Program-made: the position numbers and the translations under genes | Notes under the pieces: generated by a model | The model's input: only the letters and a program-made list of their open reading frames with translations | Database searches by the model: none | What the model was told of the DNA's origin: nothing | Assembly (NCBI GenBank): GCA_963737145.1 | Contig: CAVTRO010000004.1 | Span: 620,001-684,000 of the forward strand | Source: AP-15 sp963737145 | Lineage (GTDB): Bacteria; Pseudomonadota; Alphaproteobacteria; ATCC43930; CGMCC-115725 | Reading direction: 5' to 3' | DNA: 64,000 nt | Shown: in pieces, positions 30,155-38,462 of the stretch | How the letters are laid out: the number at the start of each line of letters is the position of its first letter | How positions within the stretch are numbered: the first letter of the stretch is position 1

Positions 30155-31486
30155 GTGACGCAAGACCGGACGCAGGAGCCGCGCAGCCGCTGGGAGCTGC
30201 TGACACAGACCGGCGCCGGGACGCCGATGGGCGATCTGCTGCGCCGCTATTGGTGGCCGATCGCCGGCGCCAGCGAGCTCGACCAGCCGGGCACAAAGCC
30301 GGTGCGGCTCTTGGGCGAAGACCTCGTGCTCTACAAGGATCTCGGCGGGCGCTGGGGCCTCATCGACCGGCATTGCCGGCATCGCCGCGCCGATCTCAGC
30401 TATGGCTATGTCGAGGCGCGCGGGTTGCGCTGCAATTATCACGGCTGGCTCTATGACGAGACCGGCCGCTGCCTCGCGCAGCCTTATGAGGACGTGGCGC
30501 ATCCCGAGGCGCGGCTCAAGGACGCGATCCATATCAAGGCCTACCCGGTCGCCGAATTGGGCGGCCTCATCTGGGCCTATCTCGGGCCGGAGCCGCGGCC
30601 GTTGCTGCCGGATTGGGAATTCTTCTCGTGGCCGAACGGTTTCCGCCAGATCGTCAAGGCCGAGATCCCGTGCAACTGGTTCCAGTGCCAGGAGAACTCG
30701 ATCGACCCGGTGCATTTCGAATGGACCCATTCGAACTGGAGCCTGCGGCTGAAGGGCAGGACCGGCCCTTACGCGCCGCACCACGTCAAGGTCGATTTCA
30801 GCGAGTTCGAGTACGGCTTCCAGTACAAGCGCATCCGCGCCGACACCACCGAGCATGACGAGCTGTGGACGATCGGCCGCGTCTGCCTGTGGCCGAACGC
30901 CCTCTTCACCGGCAATCACATCGAATACCGCGTGCCGATCGATGACGAGAACACGCTCAGCATCACCTGGGCCTTCAACCGCGTGCCGAAAGAGCGCGAG
31001 CCCTACGTCCAGGAGCGGATCCCGACCTGGCAGGGGCCGATCGCCGACGAAAAGACCGGGCGCTGGATCACCAGCCACGTGATGAACCAGGACTTCGTGA
31101 CCTGGGTGGGGCAAGGGCGGATCGCCGACCGCAGCCGGGAGTATCTCGGCCCGAGCGACCGCGGCATCGTCATGATCCGCCGCCGCTTTCTGCGCGACCT
31201 CGACGCGGTCGCGAGTGGAGAAGACCCCAAGGCGGTGATCCGCGACCCGGCGCGAAACCGCGCGATCCGCCTGCCGGTCGCCGACCGCCGGCCGCTGATC
31301 GATGGCCTGACCCGCGCCGAGATGCTGCGCGACCCGCTCAGTCGACGCGGCCTCGAAGGCTATGTCTTTCAGACCGGCCAGCCGCCGGACGTGCGCGACG
31401 CGTTCCTCGCCGCGATGGGCTTCAACGGAACCGAATTCGCAGTCTCCGACGACCCCTTCGACCCGCTCGCCCCGGCGCCGCGCTGA
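30155..31486 (+). CDS. Rieske [2Fe-2S] aromatic ring-hydroxylating oxygenase, large subunit type
   Basis: A 443-aa oxygenase. The Rieske cluster ligands are C74/H76 in DRHCRHRRAD and C93/H96 in LRCNYHGWLYD. The non-haem iron site is ENSIDPVHFEWTH, giving the Asp/His/His facial set. The order of domains and length fit phthalate/vanillate-type oxygenase alpha subunits that demethylate or hydroxylate aromatics with a separate reductase. No reductase gene is adjacent. The GTG start overlaps no neighbour; the gene is convergent with the lyase pair at 31493-33264. Confidence 0.9.
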   Translation: MTQDRTQEPRSRWELLTQTGAGTPMGDLLRRYWWPIAGASELDQPGTKPVRLLGEDLVLYKDLGGRWGLIDRHCRHRRADLSYGYVEARGLRCNYHGWLYDETGRCLAQPYEDVAHPEARLKDAIHIKAYPVAELGGLIWAYLGPEPRPLLPDWEFFSWPNGFRQIVKAEIPCNWFQCQENSIDPVHFEWTHSNWSLRLKGRTGPYAPHHVKVDFSEFEYGFQYKRIRADTTEHDELWTIGRVCLWPNALFTGNHIEYRVPIDDENTLSITWAFNRVPKEREPYVQERIPTWQGPIADEKTGRWITSHVMNQDFVTWVGQGRIADRSREYLGPSDRGIVMIRRRFLRDLDAVASGEDPKAVIRDPARNRAIRLPVADRRPLIDGLTRAEMLRDPLSRRGLEGYVFQTGQPPDVRDAFLAAMGFNGTEFAVSDDPFDPLAPAPR

Positions 31487-31492
31487 GGGAAG

Positions 31493-32365
31493 CTACGCTC
31501 GACCCCCGCCGAGAAAGTCCTTCGTCCATTGCTGATAGTCGTCGGCGCGGGTGACCTGCCGCATCAGCTCGGGCGAGGCGGTGTTCTTCAGGTCGCGCGG
31601 TGCGACACCGTCGCGCAGCGCCTTCAGCGTGTCATAGACCGCCTGCACCGCGGCCGAGAAGGGGGCGTGCGTCTGCAACGCGACCCGGACTCGATGCGCG
31701 GCAAGCCAATCGAGATCGCCGAGCTGACCGCTGCCGCCGCCGAGGATCAGCGGGATCCTGATCGCCGACGACACCACTTCAACCGCCTCGACGGTGACCC
31801 CGCCGGCGAGGAACACCGCGTCGACCCCAGCCGCCTCATAGGCTTTGGCCCGCTTCACGGCCTCGTCGAGATTGGCGATCGCCAGCGCACTGGTGCGTCC
31901 GGCAATGACGAGGTTCTTGTCTTGGCGCGCCGACAATGCCGCCTTCATCTTGCCGACGCCCTCTTCGACCGAGCTCAAGCTCGGCTTGCCGCCCGATCCA
32001 TAGGGCCGCGGCAATACCGTGTCCTCGATCGACATCGCGCAGATGCCGGCCGTCTCCAATTCCTCGACGGTGCGGCGCACGTTGAGCGCATTGCCGTAGC
32101 CGTGGTCGGCGTCGACCAGCAATGCCAAATTGCCGGCGCGGCAGATGCGGTAGGCCTGAGCGGCGAATTCGGTCAAGGTCAGCACGACGAGGTCGGGGGC
32201 GCCGAGCACCGACATCGACCCGATCGAGCCGGAAAACATCCCGACTTCGAAGCCGAGATCCTCGGCGATGCGCGCCGAGATCGCGTCGTATACGGATCCC
32301 GGATGCACGCAGCGGTTGCCGGAAAGGATCGCGCGAAAGCGCTCGCGCCGTTCGGTCCAGTTCAT
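31493..32365 (-). CDS. Isocitrate lyase/PEP mutase superfamily protein, oxaloacetate decarboxylase-like
   Basis: A 290-aa TIM-barrel enzyme. The Mg/phosphonate region LLVDADHGYGNALNVRRTVE and SIEDTVLPRPYG closely resemble oxaloacetate decarboxylases of the PEP-mutase superfamily. The isocitrate-lyase KKCGH loop is absent. The ATG overlaps the stop of the upstream gene (TAATG), so the two lyases are translationally coupled. Reaction assignment is by subfamily resemblance. Confidence 0.8.
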   Translation of the reverse strand: MNWTERRERFRAILSGNRCVHPGSVYDAISARIAEDLGFEVGMFSGSIGSMSVLGAPDLVVLTLTEFAAQAYRICRAGNLALLVDADHGYGNALNVRRTVEELETAGICAMSIEDTVLPRPYGSGGKPSLSSVEEGVGKMKAALSARQDKNLVIAGRTSALAIANLDEAVKRAKAYEAAGVDAVFLAGGVTVEAVEVVSSAIRIPLILGGGSGQLGDLDWLAAHRVRVALQTHAPFSAAVQAVYDTLKALRDGVAPRDLKNTASPELMRQVTRADDYQQWTKDFLGGGRA

Positions 32366-33264
32366 TACCGATCACCCCATTTCTTGTCTTCAACCGTCTG
32401 CTCTTCGACCTCATAGAACCGGTCGAGGCCGACCAATGTCTCGATTTCGTGCCGGGCGGCGACGCAGTCCTCGTGGCTCAGGCCGCCATACTCGCCGTTC
32501 TGCTTCAGCTCCATCAATGCCCGTTTCGCGTGATGGAAGCTGACCAGCAGGTACAATAAGGCGTCGATGCAGGCCTTGTAGCCCATCTCGGCCAATTGCT
32601 TCGAGCTCGGGGTCGGACGGTTGTCGCGGTTGCCGAGGCTGCGGACATAGACCAGCGGAACCTTCGCGAGCTTAGTCGCCTGCTGCAGTTCCTCCGGCGT
32701 GCGCGGGAAGATCATGCCCATATCGGCGCCGGCATCGGCCGCCATGTTGATCCGGGCCACCGCTTCCTCGAGCCCTTCGAAGCGGCAGGAATCGCTGCGC
32801 GCGATGATCACGAAATCCTTGTCGGTCTCGTCGCGCTGGCGGCAGGCGAATTTGATCTTGTCGACGAAGTCGTGCCGCGGGATCACATGCGCGACATATT
32901 TGTGGTAATGCGCCCGCTTCGGAAAGAGCTGGTCCTCGATATGGATGCCGCTGACGCCGGCATGGATGAATTCCTTGACCGTGCGCATCGTGTGCAGCGG
33001 CTCGCCAAAGCCGGCCCCGCCATCGGCGACGACCGGCACGTTTACCGCCTTGGCGATGTCGCCGGCGGTGCGCACCTGCTCGTTCATCGTCAGCAGCGGT
33101 TCGGAGGTGCAGCGCGATCCGCCGGTCACGAACCCGCCATTGTAGACGGTCTTGAACCCGAGGCTCTCGATCAGCCGGCCGCCGAGCGGGTCATAGGCGA
33201 CGGGCATCTCGATGAAACGCTCCTCGGCGAGGAGCCGGCGCAAGGTCGCGGTCCGATTGATCAT
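32365..33264 (-). CDS. Isocitrate lyase/PEP mutase superfamily protein
   Basis: A 299-aa member of the same superfamily: MPVAYDPLGGRLIESLGFK, VPVVADGGAGFGEPLHTMR, GIHIEDQLFPKRAHYHKY and FVIIARSDSCRFEGLEEAV. The usual DxDxGFG segment reads ADGGAGFG here, which may alter metal binding. The ATG at 33264 follows GGGAGG. It likely cleaves or rearranges a 2-hydroxy dicarboxylate or carboxyphosphonate-like substrate; the exact reaction is unknown. Confidence 0.82.
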   Translation of the reverse strand: MINRTATLRRLLAEERFIEMPVAYDPLGGRLIESLGFKTVYNGGFVTGGSRCTSEPLLTMNEQVRTAGDIAKAVNVPVVADGGAGFGEPLHTMRTVKEFIHAGVSGIHIEDQLFPKRAHYHKYVAHVIPRHDFVDKIKFACRQRDETDKDFVIIARSDSCRFEGLEEAVARINMAADAGADMGMIFPRTPEELQQATKLAKVPLVYVRSLGNRDNRPTPSSKQLAEMGYKACIDALLYLLVSFHHAKRALMELKQNGEYGGLSHEDCVAARHEIETLVGLDRFYEVEEQTVEDKKWGDR

Positions 33265-34084
33265 CGCGTCCTCCCGGCAGAAGCCTGCCCGAACACCACC
33301 CAATTGTGCCGAGATCGCGACCTCGGTCAACCTTCAGCGTCGGCAGCCGGTCGAACGTCCGCTTTTTGGCGCGTGACCCCAGCGATAACCCGAGAATTCG
33401 ATCCCCACCTCGCAGCCGGTTGCCCGCGGCTGTCAAATCCCCACAGCTCCGGCGCGCCGCACCATTGCGCCCACACCGGCCCGCGGTTTCCTCCCTCGAG
33501 GCTTATCAGACCCCTGCCCTCGCAGCGCGCCGCACCGCCAGGTGACGGGCAGGCATCTGATAATTCTAAACGAACGCCCACACTCAAATATACGGTTTGA
33601 CGGCGGTCTTCCGACTAGAACTAGTGCTCAGATTCATTCAGACGGTGCACAATGACAGCCTATTCGTCATGCCCGGACTTGATCCGGGCATCCACGCGAG
33701 CGGAAAGGCGTATGCCGCAGTTCGTGGATGGCCGGGACGAGCCCGGCCATGACAACTCGCTGAATCGTCCGTTCTGATTCTGAACACTAGAGAAGGAACG
33801 TCATTGGCCGGTCACGGGGTGTGACTGCTATCGCCTACAGCTCGGCCTGACCGTGGCGAGGCTGAGAGTGGCCGTCCCGAAAGTCGCCGTAATCGCGTGG
33901 GAGGCTCGCAGGGTGATGGCGACGCTGATCTCATGCTGATCGATCCCGGTGTCGGATCAGGGGGGTTGCAACCGGTGGGCGAGGTCTCGCTGCAGACTGG
34001 CCGCAGGTACAGCCATGAGCAGTCGGCGGCTCAATTTATGATTGCTGTCTGCAGTGGCAATGGGCCGGCGTTTCGGGTATCGGC
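33265..34084. other. 820-bp gene-free stretch with one paired repeat
   Basis: No convincing coding frame is seen. A paired palindrome occupies 33666-33753 and the remainder (33780-34084) is the leader of the DMT transporter gene. GTCAC..GTGAC can form a small stem, but no known riboswitch consensus is visible. Confidence 0.5.
33666..33753. repeat. Paired palindrome (REPIN-like), GTCATGCCCGG family
   Basis: GTCATGCCCGGACTTGATCC.. (33666-33696) is followed, after a ~26-bp spacer, by the inverted CGTGGATGGCCGGGACGAGC.. (33723-33753). Both arms end GTCATG/CATGAC and contain internal palindromes (GCCCGG/CCGGGC). A degenerate relative is at 27728-27811. Confidence 0.75.
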
Positions 34085-35152
34085 ATGACCCGGACAGATG
34101 AATCCCTGCTGGGGCCGGGGGTGCCGATGGCGCTGGCGGCGGCGGTGTTGTTTGGGGCGGCGGCGCCATTTGCGAAGCTGCTGCTCGGGGCGGTCGCGCC
34201 GCAGCTGCTCGCGGGGTTGCTCTATCTGGGCGCCGGGTTCGGGCTCGCGGCGGTGCATTTCGGCCGTGCCGCCCTCGGTATCCCGGCGCCGGAGGCGCCG
34301 CTGCGCACCGCCGACCTGCCGTGGCTCGCCGCGGTCGTCCTGTTCGGCGGAGTTCTCGGGCCGCTCTTGCTGATGCTCGGCCTGGCGCGCACGCAAGCCG
34401 CCTCCGGCTCGCTGCTGCTCAATCTCGAAGGCCTCTTCTCGATGGGTATTGCCTGGCTGGTCTTCTGCGAGAATATGGACGGCCGGCTGCTGCTCGGAGC
34501 CTCGGCGATCCTCACCGGTGCGGCAATCCTCTCCTGGGGCGGCGGAGGTGGCGTCGAGCTCGACACCGGTGCGATGCTGATCACCGCCGCCTGCCTTGCC
34601 TGGGGCATCGACAACAATCTGACGCGGAAATTGTCGTCGGCCGATCCGGTGCTGACGGCGATGATCAAGGGCCTGGTAGCCGGCACGGTGAATGCCGGGC
34701 TTGCCATGCTAAGCGGCGCGGCGATCCCGGCGGTGGGGATAGCCGGCGCTTCGGCCCTGGTCGGCTTCGCCGGGATCGGGATTAGCCTCGTGTTGTTTGT
34801 GCTGGCCTTGCGCCATCTCGGGACGGCCCGCACCAGCGCCTATTTTTCACTCGCCCCGTTCATCGGGGCGGTGCTGGCGATCGGCCTCCTGCACGAGGCT
34901 GTGACATTGAACCTCGTGCTCGCCGGCCTTTTGATGGGGTTCGGGCTATGGATGCATCTCGCCGAACGCCACGAGCACGAGCATCCGCACGAGGCGCTCG
35001 AACACGAGCACAGCCATCGGCACGACGCGCATCACCGGCACGCGCATGACGGGCCGGTCAGCGAACCGCATTCGCACTGGCACCGCCACACGCCGCTGCG
35101 CCACTCGCATCCGCATTACCCGGACCTGCATCATCGGCATGGCCATGGCTGA
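34085..35152 (+). CDS. DMT/EamA-family transporter with His-rich C-terminal tail
   Basis: A 355-aa membrane protein with about ten transmembrane spans in two EamA halves (LAAAVLFGAAAPFAKLLLG in the first; ITAACLAWGIDNNLTRKLSS in the second). The last ~70 residues are extraordinarily His-rich (HEHEHPHEALEHEHSHRHDA and onward), a likely metal-binding cytoplasmic or periplasmic extension. EamA proteins export metabolites or take up solutes; the tail suggests a transition metal such as Ni, Co or Zn. Substrate is inference. Confidence 0.85.
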   Translation: MTRTDESLLGPGVPMALAAAVLFGAAAPFAKLLLGAVAPQLLAGLLYLGAGFGLAAVHFGRAALGIPAPEAPLRTADLPWLAAVVLFGGVLGPLLLMLGLARTQAASGSLLLNLEGLFSMGIAWLVFCENMDGRLLLGASAILTGAAILSWGGGGGVELDTGAMLITAACLAWGIDNNLTRKLSSADPVLTAMIKGLVAGTVNAGLAMLSGAAIPAVGIAGASALVGFAGIGISLVLFVLALRHLGTARTSAYFSLAPFIGAVLAIGLLHEAVTLNLVLAGLLMGFGLWMHLAERHEHEHPHEALEHEHSHRHDAHHRHAHDGPVSEPHSHWHRHTPLRHSHPHYPDLHHRHGHG

Positions 35153-35172
35153 CCCCGGTCACTCCCCACCTG

Positions 35173-38100
35173 TCACTCGGCGCCGAGCGATTGCTGGACC
35201 GGCGGGGGCAGGCCGAAATTGGGCTGGAAAATCCGGCGCAGAAAGCCGGGCGCGAAAGCGCTCAGCGGATTGACCGAGACCTGCGGGTCGGCCGCCGATC
35301 CGGTGACCCGGTAATTGGCGGCAAACAGGCCCTGCCCTTCACCGCCGAGCAGCAGCGGGCCGATGACCGGAACGATGCCGAGAATGGAGTTCAGAGCATA
35401 GGCCGGGACGATCGTCCCTTGCAGGTCCAGCCGGTCGCGGCCGAGATCGGCAACGCCGTTGGCGGTGACGCCGATCGCCCCGCCATAGGCAACGAGCTTT
35501 TCGATCACGAGGCGATCTTCGCCATAGGCAAAATCGCCGCGCAACGTGCTGAACGGGATACCCGAGCCGGCGAGCATGCCGCCGGCGCCGCTGAACGAAG
35601 GCAGCGACAGAAGGCGGGCAATCACCGGCGCGTGCACCAACGTGTAGTCGGCGCCCTCGATCTGGCCGACGACAACCTGCTTGCCGGCTTTGTCCGCGGT
35701 CTGGCCGGTGATGGTCACGTGCCCGCCCACAATGTTGTCGGTGATGTCGAGCAGGCTCAGTGCCGCGCCCAGATCGTCGGAACGAAACGTCAGGTTGCGC
35801 CCGCCCGCCTGCGCGCCGGAATGCAGGCTCAGCCGGCGCCCGTTGGGAAATCGCGCCTCGATCTGCGCCGTCCGCCAATCGGCGCCCTCCCGCAACAGCC
35901 GAGCCGCAACATCGCGCACCTCGCGCCGCGGCCCGGCCACCAGGCGGCCAAAGTGGGCATCGATCCGCAGCGGCCCGTCCGTAACCGAGGATTGCTGCGC
36001 ACTGTCGTGGCGGTCATTGATCCAGTGCGACAGGTCGAGGATCGGGCCGCGCAGATCGACATGCCAGCCGCCCTCGCGCCGACGCATCACCGACCCGCTG
36101 ACGTCGTCGTCGGCAATAACGAGGCGCTGGACGTCGACCCGATCGATCCGCCCGGTCTCGGGTTCGAGGGCAACGGCGAACCTGCCGTCGAGCCCTGCCG
36201 CCTTGACCTCGATGTCGCGCAGCCGGGTGATTTGCTCGTTCTGGAGATCAAGGACGAGCTTGGCAGGGGCAGGCGCACCGGGGACCTTTTTCCACCCCGC
36301 TTCGGCGACCGACAGGCTGGCCGAGCGCAGATCGAGGGACGCTTCGGCCTCGGCGTGCGTGGGATCAAGGGTCGAGTAGGTAATATCGATCCCGACCGGA
36401 CCGCCGACCCGACCCGGCAAAAAATCGAAGGCGAGGCGCCGGCGCTGCTCGTCGTCCACTGTCAGAGCGACACGGTATCTTGCGCGCACTCCTTCGATCG
36501 GCTTGAAGAACAAATTCGCGTCGATGCCCAACGGAACCCCGTCGAAACGGGAAGTTCCCCGCAGGTGGGCGCCTGGGCGGGTGATCTCGAGCGCGAAATT
36601 GCCGTCGGTCAGGTTGCGGTTCATCGCGACGCCGGCAATCGCGGCGCGGGAAAGGCTCGCCTTCACGGCGTATTGCACCTGATCCAGCTTCAGGTCCTTC
36701 AGCAGCGGCAGCTTGAAGTGCAGGTTTGCTTCGGTTCGGCCGGCGACCTGTGCGGGGTCGACCCCGACGTCGTGGGCGTAGCGCAGCGGCTTTGCGTCGA
36801 TGGTTTCGAGGACGTCCTGGATCGGTCCGGCAAGAGAGAGGTCGACCGTCAGCCATTCCACCGGGGCGCCGAGCTCGGTGATCTGCAGCGCGCCTCCGGT
36901 GACCTGAACGGATTTGACCGACCCGCCGGACGGCGTGAACACGAGCCGCTTGTCGTCGAGAGTGGCGGTCCCGCTCACCTTGCGCGCCGGGCTCAGGCCT
37001 TCGAAATAGCTGATCGTCGCGTCGCGATACCGCATCGTTCCGTGCGCCGAAACCACCTCCGCCGAGCGCGCCGCCGGACCGACCGCCAGACCGAGCTGCA
37101 CGGCCGCCTCGTCGAGAACGCCGTCATGGACGTTGGCCAACACCCAGCGCCGCCCGCCACGGCTCAGCGACCGCGGCCACAAGCTTTCGAATTTCGCCAC
37201 CGGCACATTGGCGAGAACGATCCCGAGCTTGCCCGGGATCGACGAAGGCGGGGGCTCGGTGCCGGCGATCATTGCCGGCGTCACTCCGTCTATAGTTCCG
37301 TCGACGTTGAGCGCCGACCCGCCGCCGAGATCGAGATTGAGCTTGGCAAGCCGCAGTTCGCCGATCTCCGGCGCATAGACGGCGCGGATCGTTCCCTGCT
37401 GCAGAGTGACATGACCTTCCGGCAACAGCTCGCTCCTGATCGAGCCTTTGCCGAGATAGAGATCGACCCGCACCCCCTCATTCGTCAGGCCGCCCAGATT
37501 CAGCCGTGTCGTGAGCGTTCCCGAAACCGGAAAATCAGCCATGGCGAGTGGCGCCAGCTCGGGAGAGAGCGAAGCCAAGGTCGCGGGCTCCACCGCGCCA
37601 ATCTGAATGGAGAGATCGACGGCGCGCTCAACGGAAGTATAACGAAAGCTGGCGTGAAATTCGGGCTGGTGACTGCCAAATGGCAGGGCCAGCGACACAT
37701 CGCCGGCGAGGCCTTGGGGGCTTCGCTCGAGCGCGGCATCGACCCGATCGGCCTGCCAACGGCGGCTCGTCCGGCGGTCGTCGTAGATGACGGCGGCGTT
37801 GCGGACGGCGATCCGGCGCATCAGCCCGAAAGGCCGGTCGGGATTTGGCGGGCCCGCCAGCTGGTCGAGAATGTCGGGCCCAAGGCTCGGCGCCCGGCTG
37901 TCGGGTTCGCCAAAGCGCAGGTGGACCGCTCCCGCCTCGTCGCGAACGAGATGCAATAGGGGGTGCTCGATGAGGAGCCTGGTCGGTGCCAACTTGCCTT
38001 GCAAGAGAGAGCCGAGACTGAAACCGGCGGAAATGTCCGGAAAGGTGGCGAAAGGTTCGCCCCCCGCGTCTGCGACGCGGACGCCTTCGAGCCGCAGATC

Positions 38101-38427
38101 GAGTTGGCGCGTCCGGCGGTCGATGCCGAGGCGAGCCCGGGAAATCGCGACTTGCGCTCCGCCGGTGGACCGGTCCACGAGTTGTTGGATCAAAGGGGTC
38201 AGTGCGACGAGGTCGATCGGCCCCTGCGTCAAACGCCACAGGCCAAACCCGCACAGGAGAATCAGCGCCGCCACGGGTGCGCCGAGCCACGCCAAAAGGC
38301 GGTGAGCCCGACGACCGATCCGCCGGGCCGGGGAATGATATCCGAGCTGCTCGACTCTGACGGCAGGTTCGCCGCCTGCTCTGGCACCGCCACGTTCCGC
38401 GGTCCGGTCTTGACCCGAGAATTCCAA
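35173..38427 (-). CDS. AsmA-like/DUF3971 envelope protein
   Basis: A ~1084-aa protein with one N-terminal membrane anchor (LAWLGAPVAALILLCGFGLW), then a long beta-rich periplasmic body typical of the YhdP/AsmA superfamily. Conserved blocks include DUF3971-type VARFESLW-like text (VPVAKFESLWPRSLSRGGR) and the AsmA C-terminal LDLQGTIVPAYALNSILGIV. Such proteins are implicated in phospholipid transport to the outer membrane. The TTG at 38427 with GGGGAG is chosen because longer frames would run into glnE. It is divergent from glnE with only 35 bp between, a common alphaproteobacterial arrangement. Confidence 0.85.
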   Translation of the reverse strand: MEFSGQDRTAERGGARAGGEPAVRVEQLGYHSPARRIGRRAHRLLAWLGAPVAALILLCGFGLWRLTQGPIDLVALTPLIQQLVDRSTGGAQVAISRARLGIDRRTRQLDLRLEGVRVADAGGEPFATFPDISAGFSLGSLLQGKLAPTRLLIEHPLLHLVRDEAGAVHLRFGEPDSRAPSLGPDILDQLAGPPNPDRPFGLMRRIAVRNAAVIYDDRRTSRRWQADRVDAALERSPQGLAGDVSLALPFGSHQPEFHASFRYTSVERAVDLSIQIGAVEPATLASLSPELAPLAMADFPVSGTLTTRLNLGGLTNEGVRVDLYLGKGSIRSELLPEGHVTLQQGTIRAVYAPEIGELRLAKLNLDLGGGSALNVDGTIDGVTPAMIAGTEPPPSSIPGKLGIVLANVPVAKFESLWPRSLSRGGRRWVLANVHDGVLDEAAVQLGLAVGPAARSAEVVSAHGTMRYRDATISYFEGLSPARKVSGTATLDDKRLVFTPSGGSVKSVQVTGGALQITELGAPVEWLTVDLSLAGPIQDVLETIDAKPLRYAHDVGVDPAQVAGRTEANLHFKLPLLKDLKLDQVQYAVKASLSRAAIAGVAMNRNLTDGNFALEITRPGAHLRGTSRFDGVPLGIDANLFFKPIEGVRARYRVALTVDDEQRRRLAFDFLPGRVGGPVGIDITYSTLDPTHAEAEASLDLRSASLSVAEAGWKKVPGAPAPAKLVLDLQNEQITRLRDIEVKAAGLDGRFAVALEPETGRIDRVDVQRLVIADDDVSGSVMRRREGGWHVDLRGPILDLSHWINDRHDSAQQSSVTDGPLRIDAHFGRLVAGPRREVRDVAARLLREGADWRTAQIEARFPNGRRLSLHSGAQAGGRNLTFRSDDLGAALSLLDITDNIVGGHVTITGQTADKAGKQVVVGQIEGADYTLVHAPVIARLLSLPSFSGAGGMLAGSGIPFSTLRGDFAYGEDRLVIEKLVAYGGAIGVTANGVADLGRDRLDLQGTIVPAYALNSILGIVPVIGPLLLGGEGQGLFAANYRVTGSAADPQVSVNPLSAFAPGFLRRIFQPNFGLPPPVQQSLGAE

Positions 38428-38462
38428 CCCGCCAGTCTCCCCGCCCCCGCTGGGCTGACCGG

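Noticed and set aside
33780..34084. A riboswitch in front of the His-rich DMT transporter
   Set aside because: Looked for cobalamin, Ni/Co and moco-type cores and found none; only short stems are present.
35191..37959. A 922-codon open frame on the plus strand opposite the AsmA-like gene
   Set aside because: It is the exact antisense of a well-supported long gene in GC-rich DNA; its translation has no family features and there is no ribosome site.
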